A stretch of 7,421 bases of DNA from Tannerella sp. (GTDB lineage: Bacteria > Bacteroidota > Bacteroidia > Bacteroidales > Tannerellaceae): NCBI GenBank assembly GCA_031262895.1, contig JAISGW010000087.1, positions 1 to 7,421 on the forward strand, in the 5' to 3' direction. This document shows positions 1 to 6,394 of this stretch, one piece after another (positions within the stretch are counted from its first letter, which is position 1; every line of letters begins with the position of its first letter). Below the pieces are notes generated by a model. That model was given only the letters and a program-made list of their open reading frames with translations. It searched no databases and was not told where the DNA came from. The position numbers were made by a program, and so were the translations under genes.

Positions 1-554
1 TCCGGTTCCAACACACCGGCTTCGCCATATTTGCTGTCTAAAGCCAATACCTCGCCTATGCCCATATAAACGGTAAAGCGCATGGTCGGAGACATCGGCA
101 TCTCGGAAGCCTTCAACAAATGCCTGAGGCGGTCCTCATTCTTGCCGATAGAATTATAAAGTTCTGACAAATCAAAATGAGCTTTCCCTATGCCGACCGA
201 ATCGGCCATAGCAGTGGTTTGCCGGAGAAAAGCCTCGCCTTCCTCGAAGCCTAATTTGTATTCACCCTTGAAATTATAATATAAGATGAGCAAATGGGAA
301 CTGCGCCGGTAAAAAGGCGTGTCGGCGGCGGCCAAGGAACGGGTTTGCAGGTCCTTCATGGCCGGCAGCAAGGAATCGGGCAGATGGCTCTCCTGTATCT
401 GCTTGAGGAAAGATTTCAAAAAATGATCCGCCTCTTGCTGTTGAGGGGTAAAATCGTTGGCTGTAAGTGGGGCGCAAAAAATCAAAAATGACAAAAGCAA
501 TGAGAGTCGCAAAAAGAAGAGTTCGATATAAACGCCCGGCGTTTGGTATTTCAT
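1..554 (-). CDS. Secreted/membrane-anchored TPR-like protein, N-terminal part (runs off left edge)
   Basis: Reading the minus strand from ATG at 554-552 gives an open frame of 184 codons with no stop before the window edge. It begins MKYQTPGVYIELFF, then a hydrophobic segment at about residues 13-31 (LFFLRLSLLLSFLIFCAPLTA), a signal peptide or membrane anchor. A Cys at about residue 27 lies in FCAP, a poor lipobox. The rest is helical and soluble, with spaced aromatic/Ala/Gly positions typical of tetratricopeptide-like repeats, for example LLILYYNFKGEYKLGFEEGE, AHFDLSELYNSIGKNEDRL and VYMGIGEVLALDSKYGEA. In Bacteroidales such N-termini often precede a transmembrane helix and a LuxR-type or histidine-kinase output, but that part is outside the window, so the function stays open. 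The start is chosen because a promoter lies 46 bases upstream and the hydrophobic leader follows directly. Upstream (555-708) there is only this promoter region and no other gene. Confidence 0.75.
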   Translation of the reverse strand, partial: MKYQTPGVYIELFFLRLSLLLSFLIFCAPLTANDFTPQQQEADHFLKSFLKQIQESHLPDSLLPAMKDLQTRSLAAADTPFYRRSSHLLILYYNFKGEYKLGFEEGEAFLRQTTAMADSVGIGKAHFDLSELYNSIGKNEDRLRHLLKASEMPMSPTMRFTVYMGIGEVLALDSKYGEAGVLEP

Positions 555-599
555 TACACTTTCAATTTATTTCATTATTCTGTTCGATATTTTAGGGTG

Positions 600-629
600 T
601 AAAGATACAAATATCGGCTCCTTTGCAAA
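600..629 (-). promoter_or_regulatory. Bacteroidetes-type promoter for the TPR-like gene
   Basis: On the minus strand a TTTG (629-626) is followed after 18 bases by TATCTTTA (607-600), one base from the Bacteroidetes -7 consensus TAnnTTTG. Spacing to a TTTG/TTG -33 element is about right for this phylum. The predicted start of transcription, near 594-597, leaves an AT-rich leader of about 40 nt before ATG 554. Confidence 0.6.
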
Positions 630-708
630 CATATATTTACCACAAATATGCAAAGACCGCAGCACTCCCGCCGTCGCAAGGGTTCAAGTCAACAAAGCAT
701 AATGGCAC

Positions 709-737
709 AAAAAAGGGCGGGATTATGTGTCCCACCC
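709..737 (-). terminator. Intrinsic terminator of the SPOR lipoprotein gene
   Basis: On the minus strand GGGTGGGA (737-730) pairs with TCCCGCCC (722-715) over 8 bp with one G-T wobble. The loop is 7 nt (CACATAA) and six T follow (714-709). It lies 29 bases past the SPOR gene stop, as expected for a rho-independent terminator. It separates this gene from the downstream TPR-like gene promoter. Confidence 0.85.
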
Positions 738-765
738 ATTCCTTTTATATGGATTTATCCTTCAA

Positions 766-1356
766 TCAATATTTCTGCTCCAGAATCCAGGCATCCTGAA
801 AATACGGATAATGCTTGGAACGGAATTGGTTTCGCATGCGCAAAGCCTCGGCCCGGCTGTCGGAAGTGGCTACCACGACGCGAATCATGCCACGGACATT
901 GGTCACCATATTGGCCGAATAACCCTCGTTCTGCATACGCAGGCGCAGGGCACTGGCGTTGGTACGATTGCGAAAACTTCCGATAACGACGTTGTAGCGC
1001 TTCAGGCTTTGGAAGCCGGTGGCAGCATTATAGTTGTTATCTTGGTAAGGATAGGGATTGATCTGTTCTTGTTGCGTAGCATAGTTCAATCCTTGGTTGA
1101 CATCGTAGTTGGAATTGGAATTGTTGTTCTCATCCGTCGTCGTAGTCGTGCTTTCATTTGTGGCAGGCTTGGAGACGTTCGTATCCGTGTCATCGGCAAA
1201 CTGGTCATCGGAATAATCATCCAAGCCCTCGTCCGTCGAATCGTTCGCTTGTGTTGCTTGTTCATAAGCGGCACGATAGGTGCTTTGCTTCGGTTTGCAT
1301 GAGTTGAATGCCAGCAGCAAGCATGCAGCGGTTCCTAATAGCCAAATCTTATTCAT
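766..1356 (-). CDS. SPOR-domain lipoprotein
   Basis: A 196-aa protein. Residues 1-20 form a lipoprotein signal peptide (MNKIWLLGTAACLLLAFNSC) with Cys20 as the predicted lipidated residue. Residues 21-118 are a low-complexity linker: an acidic Asp-rich stretch at 39-58, then Thr and Asn runs at 68-84, then a Gln/Asn/Tyr-rich part. Residues 119-193 match a SPOR domain, starting KRYNVVIGSFRNRTNA, with the usual second half (RVVVATSDSRAEALRMRNQF) and ending DAWIL. SPOR domains bind glycan strands stripped of stem peptides and collect at division septa, so a role at septal peptidoglycan from the envelope side is likely. The partner is not identifiable from the sequence. It is transcribed alone, from a TATCTTTG promoter at 1385-1392, to the terminator at 709-737, and diverges from the glutaminase-DPP5 operon. 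The start is set by the signal peptide. Confidence 0.9.
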   Translation of the reverse strand: MNKIWLLGTAACLLLAFNSCKPKQSTYRAAYEQATQANDSTDEGLDDYSDDQFADDTDTNVSKPATNESTTTTTDENNNSNSNYDVNQGLNYATQQEQINPYPYQDNNYNAATGFQSLKRYNVVIGSFRNRTNASALRLRMQNEGYSANMVTNVRGMIRVVVATSDSRAEALRMRNQFRSKHYPYFQDAWILEQKY

Positions 1357-1384
1357 ACTTTCTGTTTTTAAAGATTTTAATGCG

Positions 1385-1392
1385 CAAAGATA
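1385..1392 (-). promoter_or_regulatory. -7 element of the SPOR lipoprotein promoter
   Basis: The minus strand reads TATCTTTG, an exact match to TAnnTTTG, 28 bases before the ATG at 1356. No clear TTG at -33 is visible at the expected distance, so only the -7 box is called. The predicted leader is about 25 nt and A/T-rich. Confidence 0.6.
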
Positions 1393-1444
1393 TGAATTTT
1401 TATTTGCAGGCTTCTTTCTCTCCTATTTATTTTAGTTGAATGCC

Positions 1445-1452
1445 TATATTTG
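1445..1452 (+). promoter_or_regulatory. -7 element of the glutaminase-DPP5 operon promoter
   Basis: TATATTTG matches TAnnTTTG exactly. Transcription would start near 1456-1459, about 20 nt before ATG 1478. No good -33 TTG is visible. The box lies inside the longer reading frame that opens with TTG at 1436, which argues against that earlier start. It is about 50 bp from the divergent SPOR promoter, so one regulator bound between them could affect both. Confidence 0.5.
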
Positions 1453-1477
1453 CGGCAAGAAAAAACACCTTTCTACA

Positions 1478-3562
1478 ATGAATCCAATCAGACAATACCT
1501 TGGAATGGGCTGCTGCCTGGCAATTTTGTCCGCTTGCGGCGGACAATGGCAAGCCGCGGCACCCGCCCCCGACGCCGCGCCGGTTGTGAAAAACACGCTC
1601 CGGGCACCGGCTTATCCTTTAGTCACCATCGATCCCTACACCAGCGCCTGGTCCACGAGCGACCGGCTGTATGCCGACACCCTGCGGCACTGGACGGGCA
1701 AGCCTTTCCCGCTGCTGGGCGTCATCCGGGTAGACGGGCAATCCTATCGTTTCATGGGCAGCAGCGGAGACTTCTTCGCCAAGGCGGCCAAACAAAACTC
1801 GGTCGACGTACAAGCCACGCAGACGCGCTACGCCTTTACCTGCGGCCCGGTGGATTTGCAGCTGACTTTTACGGCACCCTACCTGCCCGACAGCCTCGTG
1901 CTCCTCTCCCGCCCGGTGGATTACATCAGCTATGAAGTGAAGCCCAACGACGGCGGCAAGCACCAGGTGGAACTCTATTTCGAGGCCTCGCCCCTGTGGG
2001 CGCTCAATACGCCCGACGAAGCCAGCCAATCTTCCGCCTTTGAAGAAGGCGGCTATGTCTTCCTCAAAGCCGGCAGCAAAGCGCAAGCCATACTCAAGAA
2101 AAAAGGCGATGACGTACGCATCGATTGGGGATACTTCTACCTCAGCGCGGCCAAGCCGCATACCAGCTACGCCGTGGGCGACGGCGCGAGCCTGCGGAAG
2201 GACTTCGCCGCCAATGGCCGGGTGGCCAAAGTCAAGGCTTCGGCCGACGGGCATGACCTGCTTGCCCTCACGGAAGACCTCGGCAAGGTGGCTTCGCCTG
2301 CCGGCGGACATGTACAAATCGGATACGACGACATCTATTCCATACAATACTTCGGCGAGAACCTGCGCCCCTATTGGAACCGCCACGGGGACACGTCCAT
2401 CACGACGGCCTTCATCGCGGCCGACAAAAGCTACGCCTCGCTGAAGGCGGCCTGCGACAAGTTCGACAACCAACTCATCCGCACGGCTACCGCCGCCGGC
2501 GGGCAACAATATGCCGACCTCTGCGCGCTGGCCTACCGGCAAGCCTTCGCCGCGCACAAACTGGTGCAGGCACCTAACGGCGACCTGCTCTTCCTCGCCA
2601 AGGAAAATTTCAGCAACGGCTCCATCGGGACGGTTGACGTGACCTACCCCTCCGCCCCGCTCTTCCTTTATTATAATCCCGAATTGGTAAAAGGCCTGCT
2701 CAACGCCATCTTCTACTATAGCGAAAGCGGTAAATGGACCAAGCCCTTCGCCGCGCACGACGTGGGCACTTACCCGCAGGCCAACGGGCAGACTTACGGC
2801 GGCGACATGCCGGTGGAGGAAACCGGCAACATGCTCCTGCTTATGGCGGCCATCGCCAGCGTAGAGGGCAATGCCGGCTATGCGCAGCAACATTGGCAGA
2901 CCCTGACAACCTGGGTCAAATATCTGGAGGAAAAAGGTCTCGACCCCGAGAACCAGCTCTGCACCGACGACTTCGCCGGGCATTTCGCCCACAACGCCAA
3001 CCTGTCCATCAAGGCCATCCTCGCCATAGCCGCCTACGGGCGCCTCGCCGGGATGCTCGGCCACAAAGACCTGGCCGCCGAATACAGCAAGAAGGCGCGC
3101 GCCATGGCCGCCCAATGGGTGAAGATGGATCAGGACGGCGACCACTTCCGCCTCACCTTCGACAAAAAGGGCACCTGGAGCCAGAAGTACAATCTCGTAT
3201 GGGACAAGCTGCTCAAGCTTAACATCTTCCCCGTCACCGTGGCCGAGAAAGAAATCCCTTATTACCTGACGAAACAAAATGCTTACGGCCTGCCGCTCGA
3301 CAGCCGCAAGAACTACACCAAGGCCGACTGGATTGTCTGGACGGCCACCCTCTCGCCCGATAAGCCCACCTTCGAGAAATTCATCACCCCGCTTTACCGT
3401 TTCATGAACGAAACGGTCGACCGCGTTCCGATGAGCGACTGGTACAACACCGACAATCTGCATCACGTGGGTTTCCAAGCCCGTTCCGTCGTGGGCGGAT
3501 TCTTCATCAAGATGCTGGCCGACCGCTTGGCCCAGGCACCGCAAGCACCTACGAATAAGTAA
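1478..3562 (+). CDS. Glutaminase A family (DUF4964/DUF5127/DUF4965/DUF1793) lipoprotein
   Basis: A 694-aa protein from ATG 1478. Residues 1-20 are a lipoprotein signal peptide ending in a good lipobox (LSAC), with Cys20 predicted lipidated. About residues 35-95 resemble the DUF4964 N-terminal segment (LRAPAYPLVTIDPYTSAWS). About 105-330 form a beta-rich DUF5127-like domain (SRPVDYISYEV, YFEASPLWALNTP, RIDWGYFYLSA, GYDDIYSIQYFGENLRPYW). About 335-690 form the helical six-hairpin-like DUF4965/DUF1793 part, with HDVGTYPQANGQTYGGDMP at 427-445, DDFAGHFAHNANLSIKA at 497-513 and DWIVWTATLSPDK at 617-629. The named relative is fungal GtaA, an extracellular glutaminase that converts L-glutamine to L-glutamate plus ammonia. 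Bacterial members are assigned by homology, so the activity is inferred. Domain names come from recall of the family, not a search. A TTG at 1436 in the same frame is a poorer start, because the -7 box lies within that extension and the signal peptide would be displaced. It is the first gene of an operon with the DPP5-like peptidase. Third codon positions are strongly GC-rich. Confidence 0.88.
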   Translation: MNPIRQYLGMGCCLAILSACGGQWQAAAPAPDAAPVVKNTLRAPAYPLVTIDPYTSAWSTSDRLYADTLRHWTGKPFPLLGVIRVDGQSYRFMGSSGDFFAKAAKQNSVDVQATQTRYAFTCGPVDLQLTFTAPYLPDSLVLLSRPVDYISYEVKPNDGGKHQVELYFEASPLWALNTPDEASQSSAFEEGGYVFLKAGSKAQAILKKKGDDVRIDWGYFYLSAAKPHTSYAVGDGASLRKDFAANGRVAKVKASADGHDLLALTEDLGKVASPAGGHVQIGYDDIYSIQYFGENLRPYWNRHGDTSITTAFIAADKSYASLKAACDKFDNQLIRTATAAGGQQYADLCALAYRQAFAAHKLVQAPNGDLLFLAKENFSNGSIGTVDVTYPSAPLFLYYNPELVKGLLNAIFYYSESGKWTKPFAAHDVGTYPQANGQTYGGDMPVEETGNMLLLMAAIASVEGNAGYAQQHWQTLTTWVKYLEEKGLDPENQLCTDDFAGHFAHNANLSIKAILAIAAYGRLAGMLGHKDLAAEYSKKARAMAAQWVKMDQDGDHFRLTFDKKGTWSQKYNLVWDKLLKLNIFPVTVAEKEIPYYLTKQNAYGLPLDSRKNYTKADWIVWTATLSPDKPTFEKFITPLYRFMNETVDRVPMSDWYNTDNLHHVGFQARSVVGGFFIKMLADRLAQAPQAPTNK

Positions 3563-3568
3563 ACTTAT
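3555..3568. repeat. Short palindrome at the glutaminase/DPP5 junction
   Basis: ATAAGT-AA-ACTTAT is a perfect 6-bp inverted repeat with a 2-base centre. It covers the glutaminase stop codon (3560-3562) and the whole 6-base gap before ATG 3569. It forms an AT island in very GC-rich surroundings. It may simply keep the ribosome entry site of the second gene unstructured; a protein-binding role is speculative. Confidence 0.35.
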
Positions 3569-5674
3569 ATGAACAAAGCAATCACAGCAGCCCTCATGTC
3601 CGCTTCTGTCATGGCCGGCGCCTGCAGCCGGGAAGCAGCGACGCCAGCCGCCAAACCCGAGGCCGCGCCCATCGAACGCCCGGCCATTGAAGTCCCGGCC
3701 AACGGCCTGATGACTCCCGAAATCCTGTACAGCCTGGCCCGTGTGGGCGAGGCGCATATCTCGCCCGACGGCTCGAAAGTGCTCTACGGCGTCAGCTTCG
3801 TGAGCATCAAGCAGAACAAATCGAACACAGAACTCTTCACCGTCAAGCTCGACGGCAGTGACAAACGGCAAATCACCCACAGCCCCCTGAGCGAAAGCAA
3901 CGCCGTCTGGATGGACGGCGGCAAAAGCATCGCCTTTCTATACGACGGCCAAATCTGGCTGATGGATGCCGACGGCTCGAACCGTCGCCAGGTGAGCCAT
4001 TACGAGGGCGGCATCGAAGGATTCCGCTTCTCGCCCGACCAGAAAAAGCTGCTCTTCATCAGCGAAATCAAGTCGGGCAAAAGCACCGCCGACATCTACC
4101 CCGACCTGCCCAAGGCCTCCGGACGCGTCATCAACGACCTGATGTATAAACATTGGGACGAATGGGTGACAAGTGTGCCGCATCCATTCCTCGCCTCCTT
4201 CGACGGGAAAGCGATAGGCGCCGCCACCGACATCATGGCCGGCGAACCCTACGAATGCCCCATGAAGCCTTCCGACGGCATAGAAGACCTGGCCTGGAGT
4301 CCCGACGGCAAGCTGATAGCCTACGCCAGCCGCAAGAAAACGGGAAAGGCCTACGCCCTCTCGACCAACTCCGACATCTACATCTACGACCTCGCCTCGG
4401 GAAAGACCCGCAACATCACCGAGGGCATGATGGGATACGACCTGCAACCGGCCTTTTCACCCGACGGGCGGCAGATTGCCTGGATAAGCCAGGAACGCGA
4501 CGGCTACGAATCCGACAAGAAACGCCTCTTCGTCGCCAAAATCGACGGTAGCGCCAAGCAATACCTTACCTCCGACTTCGACTACGACGTGGACGCCTTC
4601 CAATGGCAGGCCGACAGCCACGCGCTCTACTTCATCTGCAACAAAGAAGCGCTCTCGCACATTTGGCAAATCACGGTGGACAAGCAAATCAAACAGCTCA
4701 CCAAGGGGCAATGCGATGACGACGCGCTGGATGCCGCCGCCGGCAAGATGATTGCCGTCCGCCAATCCATGGAGCACCCTTCCGACGTTTACGCCATCGA
4801 CACGCAGAGCGGTGAAGCCAAGAATCTGAGTTTAGAAAACAAGGCTGTCTATGAAAAGCTGGCCGTCGGCAAGGTGGAAGCCCGCTGGATAAAGACGACC
4901 GATAACAAGCAAATGCTCACTTGGATTATCTATCCGCCCCATTTCGACCCGAACAAGAAATATCCGGCGCTGCTCTATTGCCAGGGCGGCCCGCAAAGCG
5001 CTCTCGACCAGTTCTGGAGCTACCGTTGGAACTTCCAAATCATGGCGGCCAACGGCTATATCGTCGTCGCACCCAACCGCCGCGGCGTGCCGGGATTCGG
5101 ACAAGCCTGGGAGGAGGAAATCAGCGGCGACTACGGCGGCCAGAACATGAAAGACTACCTCTCGGCCATCGACGCCGTAGCCAAAGAGCCTTATGTGGAC
5201 GCCGGACACTTGGGATGCGTGGGCGCCAGCTACGGCGGCTTCTCCGTCTACTGGCTGGCCGGACATCACAACAAGCGTTTCAAGGCTTTCGTCGCACATG
5301 CCGGCATCTTCAATCTCGAGCAGCAATATATGGAAACCGAAGAGCTTTGGTTTGCCAACTGGGACATGGGCGGCGCCCCCTGGGACAAGAATAACGCCGT
5401 GGCCCAGCGCACCTATGCCAACTCGCCACACCGTTTCGTAGACAAATGGGACACGCCCATCCTCGTCTCGGTAGGCGCCAAGGATTACCGCGTACCCATG
5501 TCACAGGGTTTGGCCGCCTTCGACGCTGCCAAGCTGCGGGGCATCCCCGCCGAACTGCTCGTCTTCCCCGACGAAAACCACTGGATACTCAAGCCGCAGA
5601 ACGGCGTCCTCTTCCAGCGCACCTTCTTCAGTTGGCTCGACAAGTGGCTGAAGCCCCAGCCCCTTACAAAATAA
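3569..5674 (+). CDS. dpp5: Dipeptidyl-peptidase 5-like serine peptidase (S9 family), probable lipoprotein
   Basis: A 701-aa protein. The N-terminal signal sequence ends MAGAC, so Cys19 may be lipidated; the residue at -3 is Ala, which is less typical. Residues about 60-420 are a beta-propeller with repeated PD40-type motifs: ISPDGSK at 64, FSPDQKK at 154, WSPDGKL at 243 and FSPDGRQ at 296. Residues about 440-697 are the alpha/beta hydrolase domain. The catalytic triad is Ser554 in GASYGG, Asp639 in GAKDYRVP and His671 in DENHW. LMYKHWDEWV, CQGGPQ, APNRRGVPGFGQ and GASYGGFSVYWLAGHH agree closely with P. gingivalis DPP5 as I remember it, and the length is the same class (about 680-700 aa). DPP5 removes N-terminal dipeptides with Ala or hydrophobic residues at P1 from peptides in the periplasm. 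The gene starts 6 bases after the glutaminase stop, with no Shine-Dalgarno, so it is probably translated from the same mRNA. All triad residues are present, so it should be active. Confidence 0.92.
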   Translation: MNKAITAALMSASVMAGACSREAATPAAKPEAAPIERPAIEVPANGLMTPEILYSLARVGEAHISPDGSKVLYGVSFVSIKQNKSNTELFTVKLDGSDKRQITHSPLSESNAVWMDGGKSIAFLYDGQIWLMDADGSNRRQVSHYEGGIEGFRFSPDQKKLLFISEIKSGKSTADIYPDLPKASGRVINDLMYKHWDEWVTSVPHPFLASFDGKAIGAATDIMAGEPYECPMKPSDGIEDLAWSPDGKLIAYASRKKTGKAYALSTNSDIYIYDLASGKTRNITEGMMGYDLQPAFSPDGRQIAWISQERDGYESDKKRLFVAKIDGSAKQYLTSDFDYDVDAFQWQADSHALYFICNKEALSHIWQITVDKQIKQLTKGQCDDDALDAAAGKMIAVRQSMEHPSDVYAIDTQSGEAKNLSLENKAVYEKLAVGKVEARWIKTTDNKQMLTWIIYPPHFDPNKKYPALLYCQGGPQSALDQFWSYRWNFQIMAANGYIVVAPNRRGVPGFGQAWEEEISGDYGGQNMKDYLSAIDAVAKEPYVDAGHLGCVGASYGGFSVYWLAGHHNKRFKAFVAHAGIFNLEQQYMETEELWFANWDMGGAPWDKNNAVAQRTYANSPHRFVDKWDTPILVSVGAKDYRVPMSQGLAAFDAAKLRGIPAELLVFPDENHWILKPQNGVLFQRTFFSWLDKWLKPQPLTK

Positions 5675-5686
5675 AGGAAATAGGAT

Positions 5687-5734
5687 AAAGAAAGCGAGGG
5701 GACGCTGTCATGCAGCGCCTCCTCGCTTTCTTTT
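5687..5734. terminator. Bidirectional intrinsic terminator between convergent operons
   Basis: GAAAGCGAGGGG (5690-5701) pairs with CTCCTCGCTTTC (5719-5730) with one wobble; after an A-C mismatch, CGCTG pairs with CAGCG around a 5-nt loop (TCATG). Flanking AAA (5687-5689) and TTTT (5731-5734) extend it. On the plus strand it ends in TTTT, 12 bases past the DPP5 stop. On the minus strand it ends in CTTTCTTTATCC, just past the antitoxin stop at 5747. One hairpin can therefore serve both operons. Confidence 0.85.
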
Positions 5735-5746
5735 ATCTCATCGCAA

Positions 5747-6043
5747 TCATAACGACGGGACCAGTTCCACGTTCAAGCCCAAAGCATCTACAATACGATA
5801 AAAAGTAGAGACTTTAGGTTCTGTACGTCCATTTTCAATTCTGGAGATATACGATTTGTTTGTTCCCAATTTGGTAGCCAATTCATCTTGGGTCATTTTC
5901 GCCTTCTTACGGGCATCTGCTATTATTTGCCCTGTAAAGAATGCATACGCTCGGCATTCTGCTTCTTGCCGTTCCGGCGTACCCACTTTTCCAAACACTT
6001 CATCCAATTGAGCGTCAATATCAAACAGTTCCACCTTTTTCAT
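5747..6043 (-). CDS. XRE-family antitoxin (HigA-like)
   Basis: A 98-aa protein with a Cro/C1-type helix-turn-helix at about residues 38-95. Helix 2 is TQDELATKLG (51-60), and the turn plus recognition helix is TNKSYISRIENGRTEP (61-76), followed by the STFYRIVDALGL helix. Residues 1-37 (MKKVELFDIDAQLDEVFGKV) probably contact the toxin. Its start overlaps the toxin gene by 23 bases, and it is second in the operon, the HigBA order. It has a clear Shine-Dalgarno, GGAGG at 6057-6053, 9 bases before the ATG, which decides this start. In this family the antitoxin neutralises the toxin and represses the shared promoter. Codon use is more AT-rich than in the DPP5 operon, which may reflect acquisition by transfer or low expression. 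The HTH call is firm; HigA is a family-level name. Confidence 0.9.
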   Translation of the reverse strand: MKKVELFDIDAQLDEVFGKVGTPERQEAECRAYAFFTGQIIADARKKAKMTQDELATKLGTNKSYISRIENGRTEPKVSTFYRIVDALGLNVELVPSL

Positions 6044-6359
6044 TGTAATATTCCTCCATTAATCTATACGCCTTTTCCAATTCTTTACGCGGTGTCTTCT
6101 GAGACTTCTTTTGAAAGCAATTGAAGACTACAATGATACGCCCTTCATCATAGCAAAAGAACAAGCGGTAAATATTGCTTTGCCATTCTACGCGCAACTC
6201 AAAAAGACCATTTCCTATGAATTTCACGTATTTTGCAGGCAAACGGTCTTGAGTCCGCAACAGCAGTACACCATATAAGACTTTTTCCCGCGCTCCGGCA
6301 TTCAAAGACTGGATAAAGTCCTGATAATAGTTCTTATATGCTTTTAGTGAGCGTATCAT
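6021..6359 (-). CDS. HigB/Gp49-type (RelE superfamily) toxin
   Basis: A 112-aa basic protein of the phage-derived Gp49-like/HigB toxin family, whose members are ribosome-dependent mRNA interferases. Diagnostic parts are NGLFELRVEWQSNIYRLFF (50-68), where Arg56 and Arg65 are the usual basic positions, the beta strand GRIIVVFNCFQKKSQKTP (73-90), and the C-terminal helix RKELEKAYRLMEEYYNEK. Toxin first and antitoxin second, with a 23-base overlap, is the usual HigBA arrangement. ATG 6359 is the only usable start: an in-frame TAG lies just upstream, inside the promoter, and no other Met occurs before residue 101. The promoter -7 box ends only 4 bases before this ATG, so the mRNA has essentially no leader. 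Cleavage targets cannot be read from the sequence. Confidence 0.9.
   Translation of the reverse strand: MIRSLKAYKNYYQDFIQSLNAGAREKVLYGVLLLRTQDRLPAKYVKFIGNGLFELRVEWQSNIYRLFFCYDEGRIIVVFNCFQKKSQKTPRKELEKAYRLMEEYYNEKGGTV
6053..6057 (-). promoter_or_regulatory. Strong Shine-Dalgarno of the antitoxin gene
   Basis: The minus strand reads GGAGG, then 9 bases, then ATG (6043-6041). It lies within the last codons of the toxin gene. It is the best ribosome binding site in the window and contrasts with the toxin, which has none. Shine-Dalgarno use is generally weak in Bacteroidetes, so its effect is uncertain. Confidence 0.55.
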
Positions 6360-6363
6360 GTTG

Positions 6364-6394
6364 CAAAGCTATATAATGTTTACCAGTTAGGCAA
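6364..6394 (-). promoter_or_regulatory. Toxin-antitoxin operon promoter
   Basis: On the minus strand TTG (6394-6392) is followed after 20 bases by TAGCTTTG (6371-6364), an exact TAnnTTTG with correct spacing. This is the most complete Bacteroidetes-type promoter in the window. Transcription should start around 6357-6361, at or next to the toxin ATG. Confidence 0.7.

Noticed and set aside
294..491. A 65-codon plus-strand frame inside the left-edge gene
   Set aside because: It is opposite the TPR-like coding frame, which has its own promoter and signal peptide.
681..690. GGTTCAAGTC resembling a tRNA T-loop, suggesting a tRNA or tRNA-end attachment site
   Set aside because: The flanking bases do not form the T-stem, and no acceptor, D-arm or anticodon arm can be traced upstream.
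727..1302. A 191-codon plus-strand frame opposite the SPOR lipoprotein
   Set aside because: It is the complement of a clear SPOR domain; its Ile/Val-rich sequence comes from the reverse of the Asp/Asn-rich linker and has no family resemblance.
1619..3880. A 753-codon minus-strand open frame opposite the glutaminase and the start of DPP5
   Set aside because: It is antisense to two well-supported genes, has no recognisable domain and is rich in Gly, Val, Arg and Glu as expected when GC-biased third positions suppress stop codons on the opposite strand.
4832..5431. A 199-codon minus-strand frame opposite the DPP5 catalytic domain
   Set aside because: It lies entirely over the hydrolase domain with the intact Ser554 motif and has no promoter or domain of its own.
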